A stretch of DNA of 64,000 nt from Verrucomicrobiota bacterium (GTDB lineage Bacteria; Verrucomicrobiota; Verrucomicrobiia; Limisphaerales; Fontisphaeraceae): the NCBI GenBank assembly GCA_037139415.1, contig JBAXGN010000006.1, positions 16,512 to 80,511 of the forward strand, given 5' to 3'. Each line of letters opens with the position of its first letter. Within the stretch, counting starts at the first letter, position 1. Made by a program: the position numbers and the translations under genes. The notes beneath the pieces were generated by a model, which worked only from the letters and a program-made list of their open reading frames with translations, made no database searches and was not told the DNA's origin. Of the stretch, positions 1 to 7,005 are shown piece by piece.

Positions 1-895
1 CTACGTACGCATAACGGCCGGCCACCGCCAGGGACGTGGGCAACCCTCCGCCACCACCGACTAAAACCCCACCCAAACCTATGGGATTGGCAGGCAGGCT
101 GACATCGGAAATGCGAAGATAACCGCTTTGGTCCACCAGGTAGGCAAAGTTACCAACCACCGTCAAGGCCACCGGGGACAGCGCTGCTGAAATCGAAGAC
201 ACGGCACTGGCTGGAAGGTTTGGCGGTACGGTCAGCGCCGAAATTTGATTGGTCCCTCCCACGGTCAGGGTGGCCCCATTGTTCGTCACCACTGCCGCCG
301 GCAGTTGGGCTAGTGATAGCGTACCGCTGATTTGAGTTGCCTGCAGCGATCCGCTTAACTGGGTCGCGGGCAGTGTGCCAGACAGATTGCCTGCCGCATT
401 AGCAAACATCGCATAGGGGGTGGGAGTGATTTTTTGCCTGGGAGCCAGGATGGTGAAGGCCCCGCCACCATTGGTGCGGACGCCAATTTCCAACCACCGG
501 TCCGGCCCGGTAAAGGTGGCGCCAAAATCGAGCGTGACCAGAAACACTCCATTGGTTACCGGCATTGCTGCATTCGTAATGACCGTGCCGACTTGGCCAA
601 CCCCGTTGCTGACACTGCACAGGGTGAAAGTCAGGTCGTAGATACCAGTGACGGGATTCGCGCTGTTGCTCAAGCGTCCTTGGTAGGTGAATGCGGTCCC
701 TTGCGCCAAAAGCGGCAGTGGAAACGCGAGGGCCATGGTCGCCAGTGCAAGGAGTTGAATGCGGACAACCCATGCTGGTGATAGAAAATCAGTTGCTCGC
801 GCCCTTTCCGCTGCGATCTGCCGCTGTTTGGAGGTGGTGCGGGAGCCAACTGGGTCTTCCAAGCCTTCGTACACGCGTGTTGTCATAAAACTCAT
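1..895 (-). CDS. Secreted protein, partial (runs off the left edge)
   Basis: This gene reads leftwards out of the window, so its C-terminus is missing; 298 codons are visible. The ATG at 895 is preceded 13 bases upstream by a strong AGGAGGT Shine-Dalgarno site. The N-terminus has about 45 polar residues, then a hydrophobic segment (IQLLALATMALAFPLPLLAQG) that looks like a signal peptide ending in A-Q-G. After it come FTYQGRLSNSANPVTGIYDL and, about 80 residues later, PRQKITPTPYAMFANAA. This pairing is common in large secreted Verrucomicrobia and Planctomycetes proteins. The visible C-terminal part (VALTVVGNFAYLVDQSGYLR, then AVAGRYAYV) resembles an LVIVD-type repeat, a beta-propeller-like surface module. 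The exact role is unknown. An inner ATG at 886 is a less likely start because it is farther from the ribosome-binding site. Confidence 0.8.
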   Translation of the reverse strand, partial: MSFMTTRVYEGLEDPVGSRTTSKQRQIAAERARATDFLSPAWVVRIQLLALATMALAFPLPLLAQGTAFTYQGRLSNSANPVTGIYDLTFTLCSVSNGVGQVGTVITNAAMPVTNGVFLVTLDFGATFTGPDRWLEIGVRTNGGGAFTILAPRQKITPTPYAMFANAAGNLSGTLPATQLSGSLQATQISGTLSLAQLPAAVVTNNGATLTVGGTNQISALTVPPNLPASAVSSISAALSPVALTVVGNFAYLVDQSGYLRISDVSLPANPIGLGGVLVGGGGGLPTSLAVAGRYAYV

Positions 896-1348
896 GGAGT
901 TGGTTTTACCTCCTGTCTCCGGACTGGCCGCGATGCGATTATTCATAAATTGTAATAGCGTCTCTACCTGCAGAATTGCACCGATCTACTATAAACTGCC
1001 ATCATAGTCATGATAAAAAATCCTTATGTCAAACAAATAATTGCAAAATCCGAGATTGCACGGTTGGAATGTGAAGCGATTGGTGCTCAACGGTTTGCGT
1101 CATCGCCGTCGTTGTCAGAACCTGATGCTGATAGAAATTGCTTTTTGGCACATTTGATGCTTACATTTGTTGCGGTGCGGTAAGGACCGGCAGAAATATG
1201 AAGACAGGATGGACGGGATGGACGGCAGGGATAAGTCACCAGTGAACAGTAACCAGTAATCAGTAAAAAGGAATGGGAAGGATGGGACGCATGGGAGCGA
1301 TGGGGCGGATAGGCGAACCCCTTTTAGAACCCCTTTTACGAAAGGGTG
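896..1348. other. Intergenic stretch, 453 bp
   Basis: No gene is supported here. It holds the upstream region of the secreted-protein gene, copy 1 of the dispersed repeat (1122-1185), a purine-rich GGATGGGA-type low-complexity run (about 1200-1310), and a direct repeat of GAACCCCTTTTA just before 1337. The second repeat unit can form a CCCTTT/AAAGGG hairpin near the 3' end of the broken gene to the right. Confidence 0.6.
1122..1185 (+). repeat. Dispersed intergenic repeat, copy 1, with sigma-54-like element
   Basis: This is the first of three copies (others at 2251-2312 and 4298-4357) of a ~60-bp element. The core TTTTTGGCACATTTGATGC is identical in all three, and the flanks are similar (GATAGAAATT on the left, TTGTTGCGGTGCGGTA on the right). 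The core reads as a sigma-54 promoter on the + strand: GG at 1147-1148 and GC at 1159-1160, exactly 12 bases apart. This copy is the most diverged in its right half. No intact + strand gene lies downstream. Confidence 0.55.
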
Positions 1349-2201
1349 CTAATCGTCGAGTGGAGTAACTATATCCAATTGCTCTAGGAACTGCCATATT
1401 GCGCGCTTCACGACCCGCGGCAGATTCACGCCATTGGGGTTATGGCTTATCCCCTTAATCCCTGTGGGCCTCACAAATGCCGCATCTGATTTAGGCAATA
1501 ACTGAACACGCTCAAAGCAAATGAGCTTGATTTTTGGCTTCTTATCAATCTCTCTCCGGTATCTGATGACATAGCACAAAACATGCGATCTTGCTCGTTC
1601 TCGTGGCATCGCCACAAGCCTCTGCAAAGCCGGTTCACTCCCAAAATTGTGTGCCAGATTTTGGCCTGGTTTCAGACTATTGGCAAGCATCTGCTCGCTA
1701 ATCTCGTAAACCGGATTCGTCAATGCTCCGGTGCTATCCAAGGCGGCCTCTAACCGCATAAGCACCTGCAAATCACAGATTGCTACTGCACCCACGTTCT
1801 TGAATGTGATCTTCGTCTGATTGGTGAAGAAAGCTTGGCTTAGACGTTCCAACTGAGAGGTTGTGTTATTTTCGAGGTCCAAGACATTTGCTATCGGGAT
1901 ACCGGATAAGTAATTTGTGACTAGTTTTATATTTATTTATCCCCGGAAGATCAAAAGCTAGCGGCTCGCATGAAAACTCAAGCCGCGGTTCAACCGATGA
2001 CTCCATCTGCTCCTTAGCAATTTTGAGTGACTGGATCATCAATACGGCGATGATAACACCAACAACCGCACAAACCGCCTGAATGACGGCGCTGTCGTCT
2101 CTAAGCCATTGCAGTAGCTTTCTTTTAAGCCCTCCAAGACACTGCAGTAGCTTTCCCATAAGGTTTCCAAGACATTGCAGCAGCTTTCTCATAAGTATCA
2201 T
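1349..2201 (-). pseudogene. Small membrane-anchored protein gene, probably frameshifted
   Basis: Two overlapping minus-strand frames appear to be halves of one gene. The upstream half (about 2201 to 1866) starts MILMRKLLQ, carries three 11-residue amphipathic repeats, then one transmembrane helix (about AVIQAVCAVVGVIIAVLMI) and a polar segment KEQMESSVEPRLEF. The downstream half (1882 to 1349) has no good start codon of its own (TTG) and continues with ITFKNVGAVAICDLQVLMR and a basic C-terminal beta-rich domain. Single-helix proteins in which a segment near PRLEF is followed by an I-x-N-x-G strand are common, so a one-base shift near 1870-1890 is the simplest reading. Two overlapping genes remain possible. 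Function is not recognised. Possible starts further upstream would read into the dispersed repeat and are not favoured. Confidence 0.5.
2097..2195 (-). repeat. 33-bp in-frame tandem repeat, 3 units
   Basis: Three consecutive 33-bp units encode LMRKLLQCLGN, LMGKLLQCLGG and LKRKLLQWLRD. They lie in frame at the start of the broken membrane-protein gene. Each unit encodes an amphipathic basic/leucine helix turn, giving a likely membrane-surface helix just before the transmembrane segment. The third unit is the most diverged. Confidence 0.75.
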
Positions 2202-2250
2202 AATGGAAACCACCGGGACCTGTCCATCGCTGAATCCGAACAGTATTGTT

Positions 2251-2312
2251 GAACTGATAGGAATTTGTTTTTTGGCACATTTGATGCTTTCACTTGTCGC
2301 GTTGCGGTAGTG
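2251..2312 (+). repeat. Dispersed intergenic repeat, copy 2, with sigma-54-like element
   Basis: This copy contains GATAGGAATTTG, the shared core TTTTTGGCACATTTGATGC and the right flank TTTCACTTGTCGCGTTGCGG. The -24/-12-like GG (2274-2275) and GC (2286-2287) are 12 bases apart on the + strand. It lies about 30 bases before an open stretch that leads into the tyrosine-recombinase stub, so it could once have been that gene's promoter or part of the same mobile unit. Confidence 0.55.
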
Positions 2313-2340
2313 TGGCAAGGCGGCGCGATCCGAAGACGCG

Positions 2341-2637
2341 CTGAAAGAAGGAAAAATCAAACATAGTCATGCTAAACCCGAACAGCCGAAGGCTCGGCCG
2401 GGGCTCACGTTCCTACCGGACCAGACTCCGGTGAAATACCAGCCGTGTCCGTGGAAGAAAAATGCACTACGGCATTCCTACATTTCCTACCGCGTGGCGG
2501 AGGTTCAGGATGTGCCGAAGGTGGCGCTGGAGGCGGGGAACTCGGGGCAAATGATTTTCCAGCATTATCGCGAGCTGGTGCAGGCAAAGGACGCGAAGGA
2601 ATGGTTTGGCATCTTTCCCAATAAAACTGAGACCTGA
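2341..2637 (+). pseudogene. Tyrosine recombinase / integrase, C-terminal remnant
   Basis: The readable frame ends in a phage-integrase-type catalytic C-terminus: ALRHSYISYRVAEVQDVPKV, followed by ALEAGNSGQMIFQHYRELV. The R-H pair and the terminal H-Y nucleophile region (QHYREL) match the Arg/His/Tyr box of tyrosine recombinases, which break and rejoin DNA through a 3'-phosphotyrosine link. All of the N-terminal core-binding domain and the first catalytic arginine are missing. There is no good start codon; a stop at 2308-2310 closes the frame upstream, and the only internal start is a GTG at 2431. It is a stub left by a former mobile element, not a working recombinase. A hairpin at 2667-2688 follows. 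Confidence 0.75.
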
Positions 2638-2666
2638 GGGCTGAAACGTGATGGTGGAAAGAAAAT

Positions 2667-2692
2667 AGCCCGGACACTACTCCGGGCTTCTT
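2667..2692 (+). terminator. Hairpin after the recombinase stub
   Basis: AGCCCGG and CCGGGCT form a perfect 7-bp stem around an 8-base loop, followed by a short pyrimidine run (TCTTC). It sits 30 bases past the stop of the recombinase stub. The T-run is poor, so it is a weak intrinsic terminator or a leftover element end. Confidence 0.45.
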
Positions 2693-2744
2693 CAACAACA
2701 CTGTGTTTTCCGTTGGGTCACTACTCCCAACACCTTTAGATTAA

Positions 2745-2906
2745 CACACCCGGGATTTTCGTCTTGTCACCAGTGCTGGGGACAAAAACTTTACCAGGGA
2801 TGCATCTGGTCAAGCCAAGCGGCGGAAAACTGATGACTGGCGCTGCATCGAGTCGGTGCGAATTGACCGCGATATGTTTGAACGCCAATGGTGGGGTGAT
2901 CCCTGA
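2745..2906 (+). pseudogene. Orphan C-terminal coding remnant
   Basis: A frame with no start codon stays open from 2745 and ends at 2906 with a protein-like tail (DDWRCIESVRIDRDMFERQW, then WGDP). The aromatic and charged composition looks like the end of a real protein rather than random sequence. I do not recognise the family. Lying just after the recombinase stub, it is probably another fragment of the same decayed mobile element. Confidence 0.25.
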
Positions 2907-2945
2907 AAAATTTAACGCTGTAATGGTGTGTGGAAAGTAGAAATG

Positions 2946-3458
2946 TTATGACGGCGTGGACGATGGCGGCAGGCGAAGCTCATCCTGGGCCGGTGCCGCG
3001 ATGCGACCGGGAGTAAAACCTTCGGAGAGCAACAGCACCCGAACGCTCACCTGGCCACGCTCGCGCAACCGGTCAGTCAGGCGCGACAGCGTGTTGCGGT
3101 CTTCCGTCAAAATAACGGGAATGCCATCATCCTCCGCCTGGGCCAGAATTTTCAGGTCGTTGATGATAATCGGGCGGCGGTCTTCAACGGGCGAAGCGCT
3201 GTCCTCGCGAACCGCCCGCAACAAGGCCGCCGCGCGAATCGCGTGCGGTAGATTGTAGGGCTGGATGCGGAAATTCTGGAGCGGCAAATCACTGACCGGC
3301 TGCTTCACTTCAAATTCGCCAGCGGCAACCGTGGAAAGCCACATGGGAATGCGTTGCGTGAGGCAATGGCGAAAATATTCCAACGCCACGGCATGATGCA
3401 CCCGGCCCGGATCGGCAAACGTGATCAAAAAACTGGTGTCGAGCGAAACCTGAAGCAT
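2946..3458 (-). CDS. PIN-domain protein, VapC-like ribonuclease
   Basis: A 170-residue protein with a PIN fold pattern. The first acidic residue is in SLDTSFL (D7), glutamates lie in AAGEFEV (about 48-50), and two more acidic sites are in INDLKIL (D101) and LTEDRN (D120). PIN domains are Mg2+-dependent RNases, often toxins that cut tRNA or rRNA. At 170 residues it is longer than a typical VapC (about 130) because of a C-terminal tail rich in proline and alanine. It starts 4 bases after the stop of the upstream gene, so the two are co-transcribed on the minus strand. The pair could be an atypical toxin-antitoxin unit, but the upstream partner is much larger than a normal VapB antitoxin. RNase activity is inferred from the acidic residues; the target is unknown. 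Confidence 0.75.
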   Translation of the reverse strand: MLQVSLDTSFLITFADPGRVHHAVALEYFRHCLTQRIPMWLSTVAAGEFEVKQPVSDLPLQNFRIQPYNLPHAIRAAALLRAVREDSASPVEDRRPIIINDLKILAQAEDDGIPVILTEDRNTLSRLTDRLRERGQVSVRVLLLSEGFTPGRIAAPAQDELRLPPSSTPS

Positions 3459-3462
3459 AGCG

Positions 3463-4287
3463 TCATTTATTCCCCCGGAGCGATTCCACCCAACCCGCCG
3501 CCGACGTCACATCGCGCCATGCTTCGCGGCCTTTCTGCCAAAGATTCGCCAGCGCGCGTTCGTCCACTTCGGACGCATTGGCAAGAAATTGAATCAGGCG
3601 GACATCGCGCAACGCCTTGGTGCGTATATGCTGCTCGGCCTGCACCCGAAGCGTGACGTCCTTGTAAAGCTGGTTTTCCTTTTCGCCGCCAAGCTGCTGT
3701 TCTGTGGCACTGATGCGCACGGTCTGGCCGGAATCCCCCAAAACCAAATGCACATTGGGGTCTTGCTTGCCGCCAGCGTTGACCACCTTGCCGGTCAAAT
3801 ACTTTTCCACACTCACCCAGGCATTCTCGCTGCCATGTTGAAACTGGCTGTTGTTCGCAATCCGCAGGGGACGCCGAACGGAATCGGTTTGAATGGAATA
3901 GGCGCGGCTGGGATACCGGCGGGTCCGCGATTGCCATTGCTCAATCACCTCGGCGCGGCGTGGCTGGATGGCGTCCAAATCTCCGGTATCATCAAGTTTC
4001 GCCAGATCACTACGGACATCCGCCGCCAAAAGCTGGGCCACCAGGGCAATCAATTTTACCGAACCTTCTTCGATGCGAACGCGGGAATCGCTGAGGCTGG
4101 CGTCCTTCACATCACCCTTGATGAGTTTTTCGACCTCTTCCAAAAAGCCGCGCAAGGTCGGCAGATCCACCGTGGCCGGGGTCAACGGGCGGTTGTCGAT
4201 CACATCATTGAGTGAAAACTCAAGCTCTGTCAGTTCACCGGGCATATTGTTCGCAACAAAAGTATCGTCCGCGCAATCGAGTTTCAC
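3463..4287 (-). CDS. Unknown protein paired with the PIN-domain gene
   Basis: No known domain is evident. The N-terminal part (LEFSLNDVIDNRPLTPATVD, then LPTLRGFLEEVEKLI) looks alpha/beta. The middle has DSRVRIEEGSVKLIALVAQL, and the C-terminal part is charged and helical (KALRDVRLIQFLANASEVDE). The start is uncertain: an ATG at 4338 lies inside dispersed-repeat copy 3 and would add repeat-derived residues, so I prefer the GTG at 4287, with an ATG at 4245 as the alternative. Neither has a clear ribosome-binding site. It ends 4 bases before the PIN gene starts, implying one transcript. It may be the partner or regulator of the PIN protein; this is inference from position alone. Confidence 0.55.
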   Translation of the reverse strand: MKLDCADDTFVANNMPGELTELEFSLNDVIDNRPLTPATVDLPTLRGFLEEVEKLIKGDVKDASLSDSRVRIEEGSVKLIALVAQLLAADVRSDLAKLDDTGDLDAIQPRRAEVIEQWQSRTRRYPSRAYSIQTDSVRRPLRIANNSQFQHGSENAWVSVEKYLTGKVVNAGGKQDPNVHLVLGDSGQTVRISATEQQLGGEKENQLYKDVTLRVQAEQHIRTKALRDVRLIQFLANASEVDERALANLWQKGREAWRDVTSAAGWVESLRGNK

Positions 4288-4297
4288 AAGTGGATTT

Positions 4298-4357
4298 ACA
4301 GATAGGAATTTTCTTTTTGGCACATTTGATGCATTCACTTGTCGCGTTGCGGTAAAG
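4298..4357 (+). repeat. Dispersed intergenic repeat, copy 3, with sigma-54-like element
   Basis: This copy reads GATAGGAATTTTC, the shared core TTTTTGGCACATTTGATGC and TTCACTTGTCGCGTTGCGGT after one variable base. GG at 4319-4320 and GC at 4331-4332 keep the 12-base spacing of sigma-54 promoters on the + strand. It lies at the 5' side of the minus-strand PIN operon, pointing away from it, with only decayed sequence downstream. Confidence 0.55.
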
Positions 4358-4719
4358 GAGCATTGGTTTTGGCCCGCCTGCGTTTTCTTTCACGTTTTGT
4401 ATTCATATACAGAGCTTAACCCCAGCGCGGAGGCGAAGCAAGTGCATAAATCAGGCTGGCGCGGGGCTGCAAACTGGAAGGGGACGAAAATGAGCAGATG
4501 GTTGGCGGCAGGCTGCGTGCCTGGTCCCACCACCCTGTAGCAGTGGTCGCAGTGAGCCGATTTGAAGTTCTGGGGGCGGGCCTCAGTCCGTGAGGACGCT
4601 TTCGTAATCGGGGGTCGGATCCACGTCGTCGCACGACTCGTAGGTCCAATCCCCATCGACAGAACCGGGCGGTGGACGGGCGGATGAGGTGGTTGGCCCC
4701 GCCCAGACCCGAATGGCGC
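4358..4719. other. Intergenic stretch without a supported gene, about 360 bp
   Basis: Short open frames exist on both strands, but none has a ribosome-binding site or a recognisable product. The GC-rich right half looks like degraded element sequence leading into the transposase stub. Confidence 0.5.
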
Positions 4720-4935
4720 TTAGTTTAGGCGCTTGAAATTGCGGGGTTTGTTTTTCCAGTAGCGGTTGTTGTGCGAGGCCGCTTTAAACTGATGGCGCGG
4801 CTTGGTGAGCCAGGGATAGGGTTTGGGCCGCCGTTTGACGGCGCGCGACTCTTGCCGGTGTGGACGATCCGGCAACTGGTCGCGCACCAAATTGAGGAGT
4901 AAATCCGCCCAGAGCGCCGCCCGCGAATCACGCCA
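4720..4935 (-). pseudogene. IS4-type transposase, C-terminal remnant
   Basis: The frame ends with RPHRQESRAVKRRPKPYPWL followed by TKPRHQFKA and an Arg/Lys/Asn-rich tail. I know this pattern as the extreme C-terminus of IS4-group transposases (E-P-R-A-x-K-R-R-P-K-x-Y-x-x-L-x-x-P-R-H). The DDE catalytic domain is absent: upstream of about 4935 the frame runs into low-complexity GACAGCAAG repeats. Only about 70 residues remain, so this is a dead fragment. No terminal inverted repeats are visible. Confidence 0.6.
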
Positions 4936-4963
4936 AGGAGCGCGAGTGGGAAAATAAGAAAAA

Positions 4964-4990
4964 GACAGCAAGGACAGCAAGGACAGCAAG
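4964..4990. repeat. 9-bp tandem repeat GACAGCAAG x3
   Basis: Three exact copies of GACAGCAAG lie between the transposase stub and the heme operon. It is simple-sequence DNA, probably a junction scar or replication-slippage product. Confidence 0.8.
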
Positions 4991-5112
4991 AATGGACCCG
5001 GACTGGGACGAATGGGAGGCATAGGAAAACTGATAGGAAATCGGATTTACCTCGTCCCCGCGTCTGGTATTTTACCGCTTGCCGCGAACTGATTACGGAG
5101 TACAATTTACGC

Positions 5113-5943
5113 GTGAACTGGATGACGGATCGTCACACATTTTTAGTAGCGGTGTTATTTTACGGGATTAGCCTGATTTATTCCGGGTTTCTGTTCAGGC
5201 GCGGGTTCCGGGAGGATAACCGTATTAATTACTGTGTCTTGTTGGGCGGGTTTGCGTTGCATACCCTGGCGCTATGGGCGCGCGGACAGCTCACCGGCCA
5301 ATGTCCCTCCAAGAATCTGTATGAGGCCACCGTGTTTTCCAGTTGGGTGGTGGCAGCGGTCTGTTTGGCCGTCAGCTTGTGGCCCCGGTTGCGCTTCATG
5401 ACGGTATTTGCCTCGCCGATCTTGTTTGCCATGGGTGTGTTTGCCTTGATGCCTTCATTGGATGTCCCGCCCGGCCATGTGGAGCCCAAGGACTTGGTTG
5501 CCACGAGTTTGCATGCAGCGCTGGTGTTGTTGTCGTACGGCGCGTTTGGGTTTGCCACGGTGGTCAGCATGATGTTCCTGGTGCAGGAGCACGACTTAAA
5601 GTTGCGCAAGGCGCGCGCTCTGTTTGCAATTCTGCCGCCCATTCAACGGTTGGAAACCATTATCACCGAGTTGACTGTGGTGGGGTTTTTCTTGCTGACG
5701 GTTGGTTTGGCGGTGGGGGCGATTGGGATTCAACCGGCGCCCGGCGCGCAGTTCAAAGGGGATTTGAAAATCATTTGGTCGGTGTTTGTATGGGTGGTTT
5801 ACCTGGCTTTGCTGATTCTGCACTGGCGCTTTGCGCAGCGCGGGAGGCGTTTTGCCTGGGGCGTGGCGGGCACCTTTATCTTTGTGATGTTGACATTCTG
5901 GGGGGCCAACCTGGCTTCCCGCATCCATAATCCAAATCCATAA
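5113..5943 (+). CDS. HemX/CcsA-family integral membrane protein
   Basis: A 276-residue membrane protein with about eight hydrophobic helices, starting at the GTG at 5113 (or the ATG at 5122). It has the layout of the cytochrome-c-assembly (CcsA/ResC) superfamily. The tryptophan-rich heme-handling motif of true CcsA (W-G-x-x-W-x-W-D) is not present; the only related text is FWGANLAS near the C-terminus. That and its position directly upstream of hemA fit the HemX/YpjD branch, thought to modulate glutamyl-tRNA reductase levels or membrane heme handling. It ends 3 bases before hemA, so hemX-like, hemA and hemC form one operon. A role in cytochrome c biogenesis cannot be excluded from sequence alone. 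Confidence 0.8.
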   Translation: MNWMTDRHTFLVAVLFYGISLIYSGFLFRRGFREDNRINYCVLLGGFALHTLALWARGQLTGQCPSKNLYEATVFSSWVVAAVCLAVSLWPRLRFMTVFASPILFAMGVFALMPSLDVPPGHVEPKDLVATSLHAALVLLSYGAFGFATVVSMMFLVQEHDLKLRKARALFAILPPIQRLETIITELTVVGFFLLTVGLAVGAIGIQPAPGAQFKGDLKIIWSVFVWVVYLALLILHWRFAQRGRRFAWGVAGTFIFVMLTFWGANLASRIHNPNP

Positions 5944-5946
5944 CCC

Positions 5947-7005
5947 ATGTCTGTGGTTGTCATAGGGCTCAGTCATCGCACCGCTCCGGTGGAGTTGCGG
6001 GAGCGGTTTGCGTTTGCCGAGGCGTCCATTCCGGCAGCGCTTCAGGAACTGCGCACGATGGGGGCGGCGGATGAATCGGTGATCGTATCCACGTGCAATC
6101 GCGTGGAGATCTACGCGGCCACGACGATGGAAGCAGCACGGGCCATCGAAACGATGGTCAAATTTCTCCGGCAAAAAGCCGGGCACGAAGATCCGCTGAC
6201 GGATGAGATCTACACCATGCCGGAGCCCCAGAGCCTCGAGCATCTGTTCAAGGTGGCGTGCGGGCTGGACTCCATGGTTTTGGGGGAAACGGAAATTCTC
6301 GGGCAGCTCAAAAAGGCGTACGACCTGGCACTGCAAAGCGGCGGCACCGGATCGAAGTTGAACAAGGCATTCCAGCGCGCCTTCAACGCCGCCAAGTATG
6401 TGCGCACCCACACTAACATTCAGCGCGGCAGTGTGTCGGTGGCCTCTGTGGGGGTGGAGTTGGCGCAAAAAATCTTTTCCTCGTTGGGCGATCGGCAGGT
6501 CATGGTTTTGGGTGCCGGCGATACGAGCGAAAAGGCGGCGCGCGCGCTGTTGTCGCGGGGCGCTCATAGCGTCCTTGTTTCCAATCGCTCCTATGATCGG
6601 GCGTTGGCCTTGGCCACTGAATTGGGTGGCCGTGCCGTCCGCTTCGAGGAGTGGCACACGGAATTTGCCAATGTGGATATTGTGATCAGCAGCACGTCGG
6701 CGCCGCATTACATCCTGGACCGCAAGAAACTCGAGCCGCTCATGAAGTTGCGCGAGAATCGGCCATTGCTGCTGGTGGACATTGCAGTGCCGCGGGATAT
6801 TGATCCCGAAGTCAATACCATGGATAACGTCTATCTCTATAATGTGGATGACTTGCAGGCGATTGCGGAGGATTACCTGCGGCAACGCAAGGATGAGATC
6901 GCCCAATGCGAGGAAATCATCCGGAACAAAGTCCGCGAGTTGCTGGACACCTCGCGCCGTCCCCCGTTGCCATCTGGAACCCATCTCGCTACCGAACATG
7001 AATAA
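5947..7005 (+). CDS. hemA: Glutamyl-tRNA reductase
   Basis: HemA reduces glutamyl-tRNA(Glu) to glutamate-1-semialdehyde with NADPH, the first committed step of C5-pathway tetrapyrrole synthesis. The catalytic cysteine is C50 in VSTCNRVEIY. The GLDSMVLGETEI signature is at 106-117 and the NADPH-binding GAGDTSE at 189-195. The protein has 352 residues, about 60 shorter than most HemA proteins: the C-terminal helical dimerisation domain stops soon after the spinal helix and ends in a proline-rich tail. The frame is intact, so this looks like a natural short form. Its last codons overlap the start of hemC by 8 bases, indicating translational coupling. Confidence 0.95.
   Translation: MSVVVIGLSHRTAPVELRERFAFAEASIPAALQELRTMGAADESVIVSTCNRVEIYAATTMEAARAIETMVKFLRQKAGHEDPLTDEIYTMPEPQSLEHLFKVACGLDSMVLGETEILGQLKKAYDLALQSGGTGSKLNKAFQRAFNAAKYVRTHTNIQRGSVSVASVGVELAQKIFSSLGDRQVMVLGAGDTSEKAARALLSRGAHSVLVSNRSYDRALALATELGGRAVRFEEWHTEFANVDIVISSTSAPHYILDRKKLEPLMKLRENRPLLLVDIAVPRDIDPEVNTMDNVYLYNVDDLQAIAEDYLRQRKDEIAQCEEIIRNKVRELLDTSRRPPLPSGTHLATEHE

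Noticed and set aside
1200..1310. Possible CRISPR-like short repeats in the purine-rich stretch.
   Set aside because: The GGATGGGA motifs are irregular in spacing and length; no repeat-spacer pattern.
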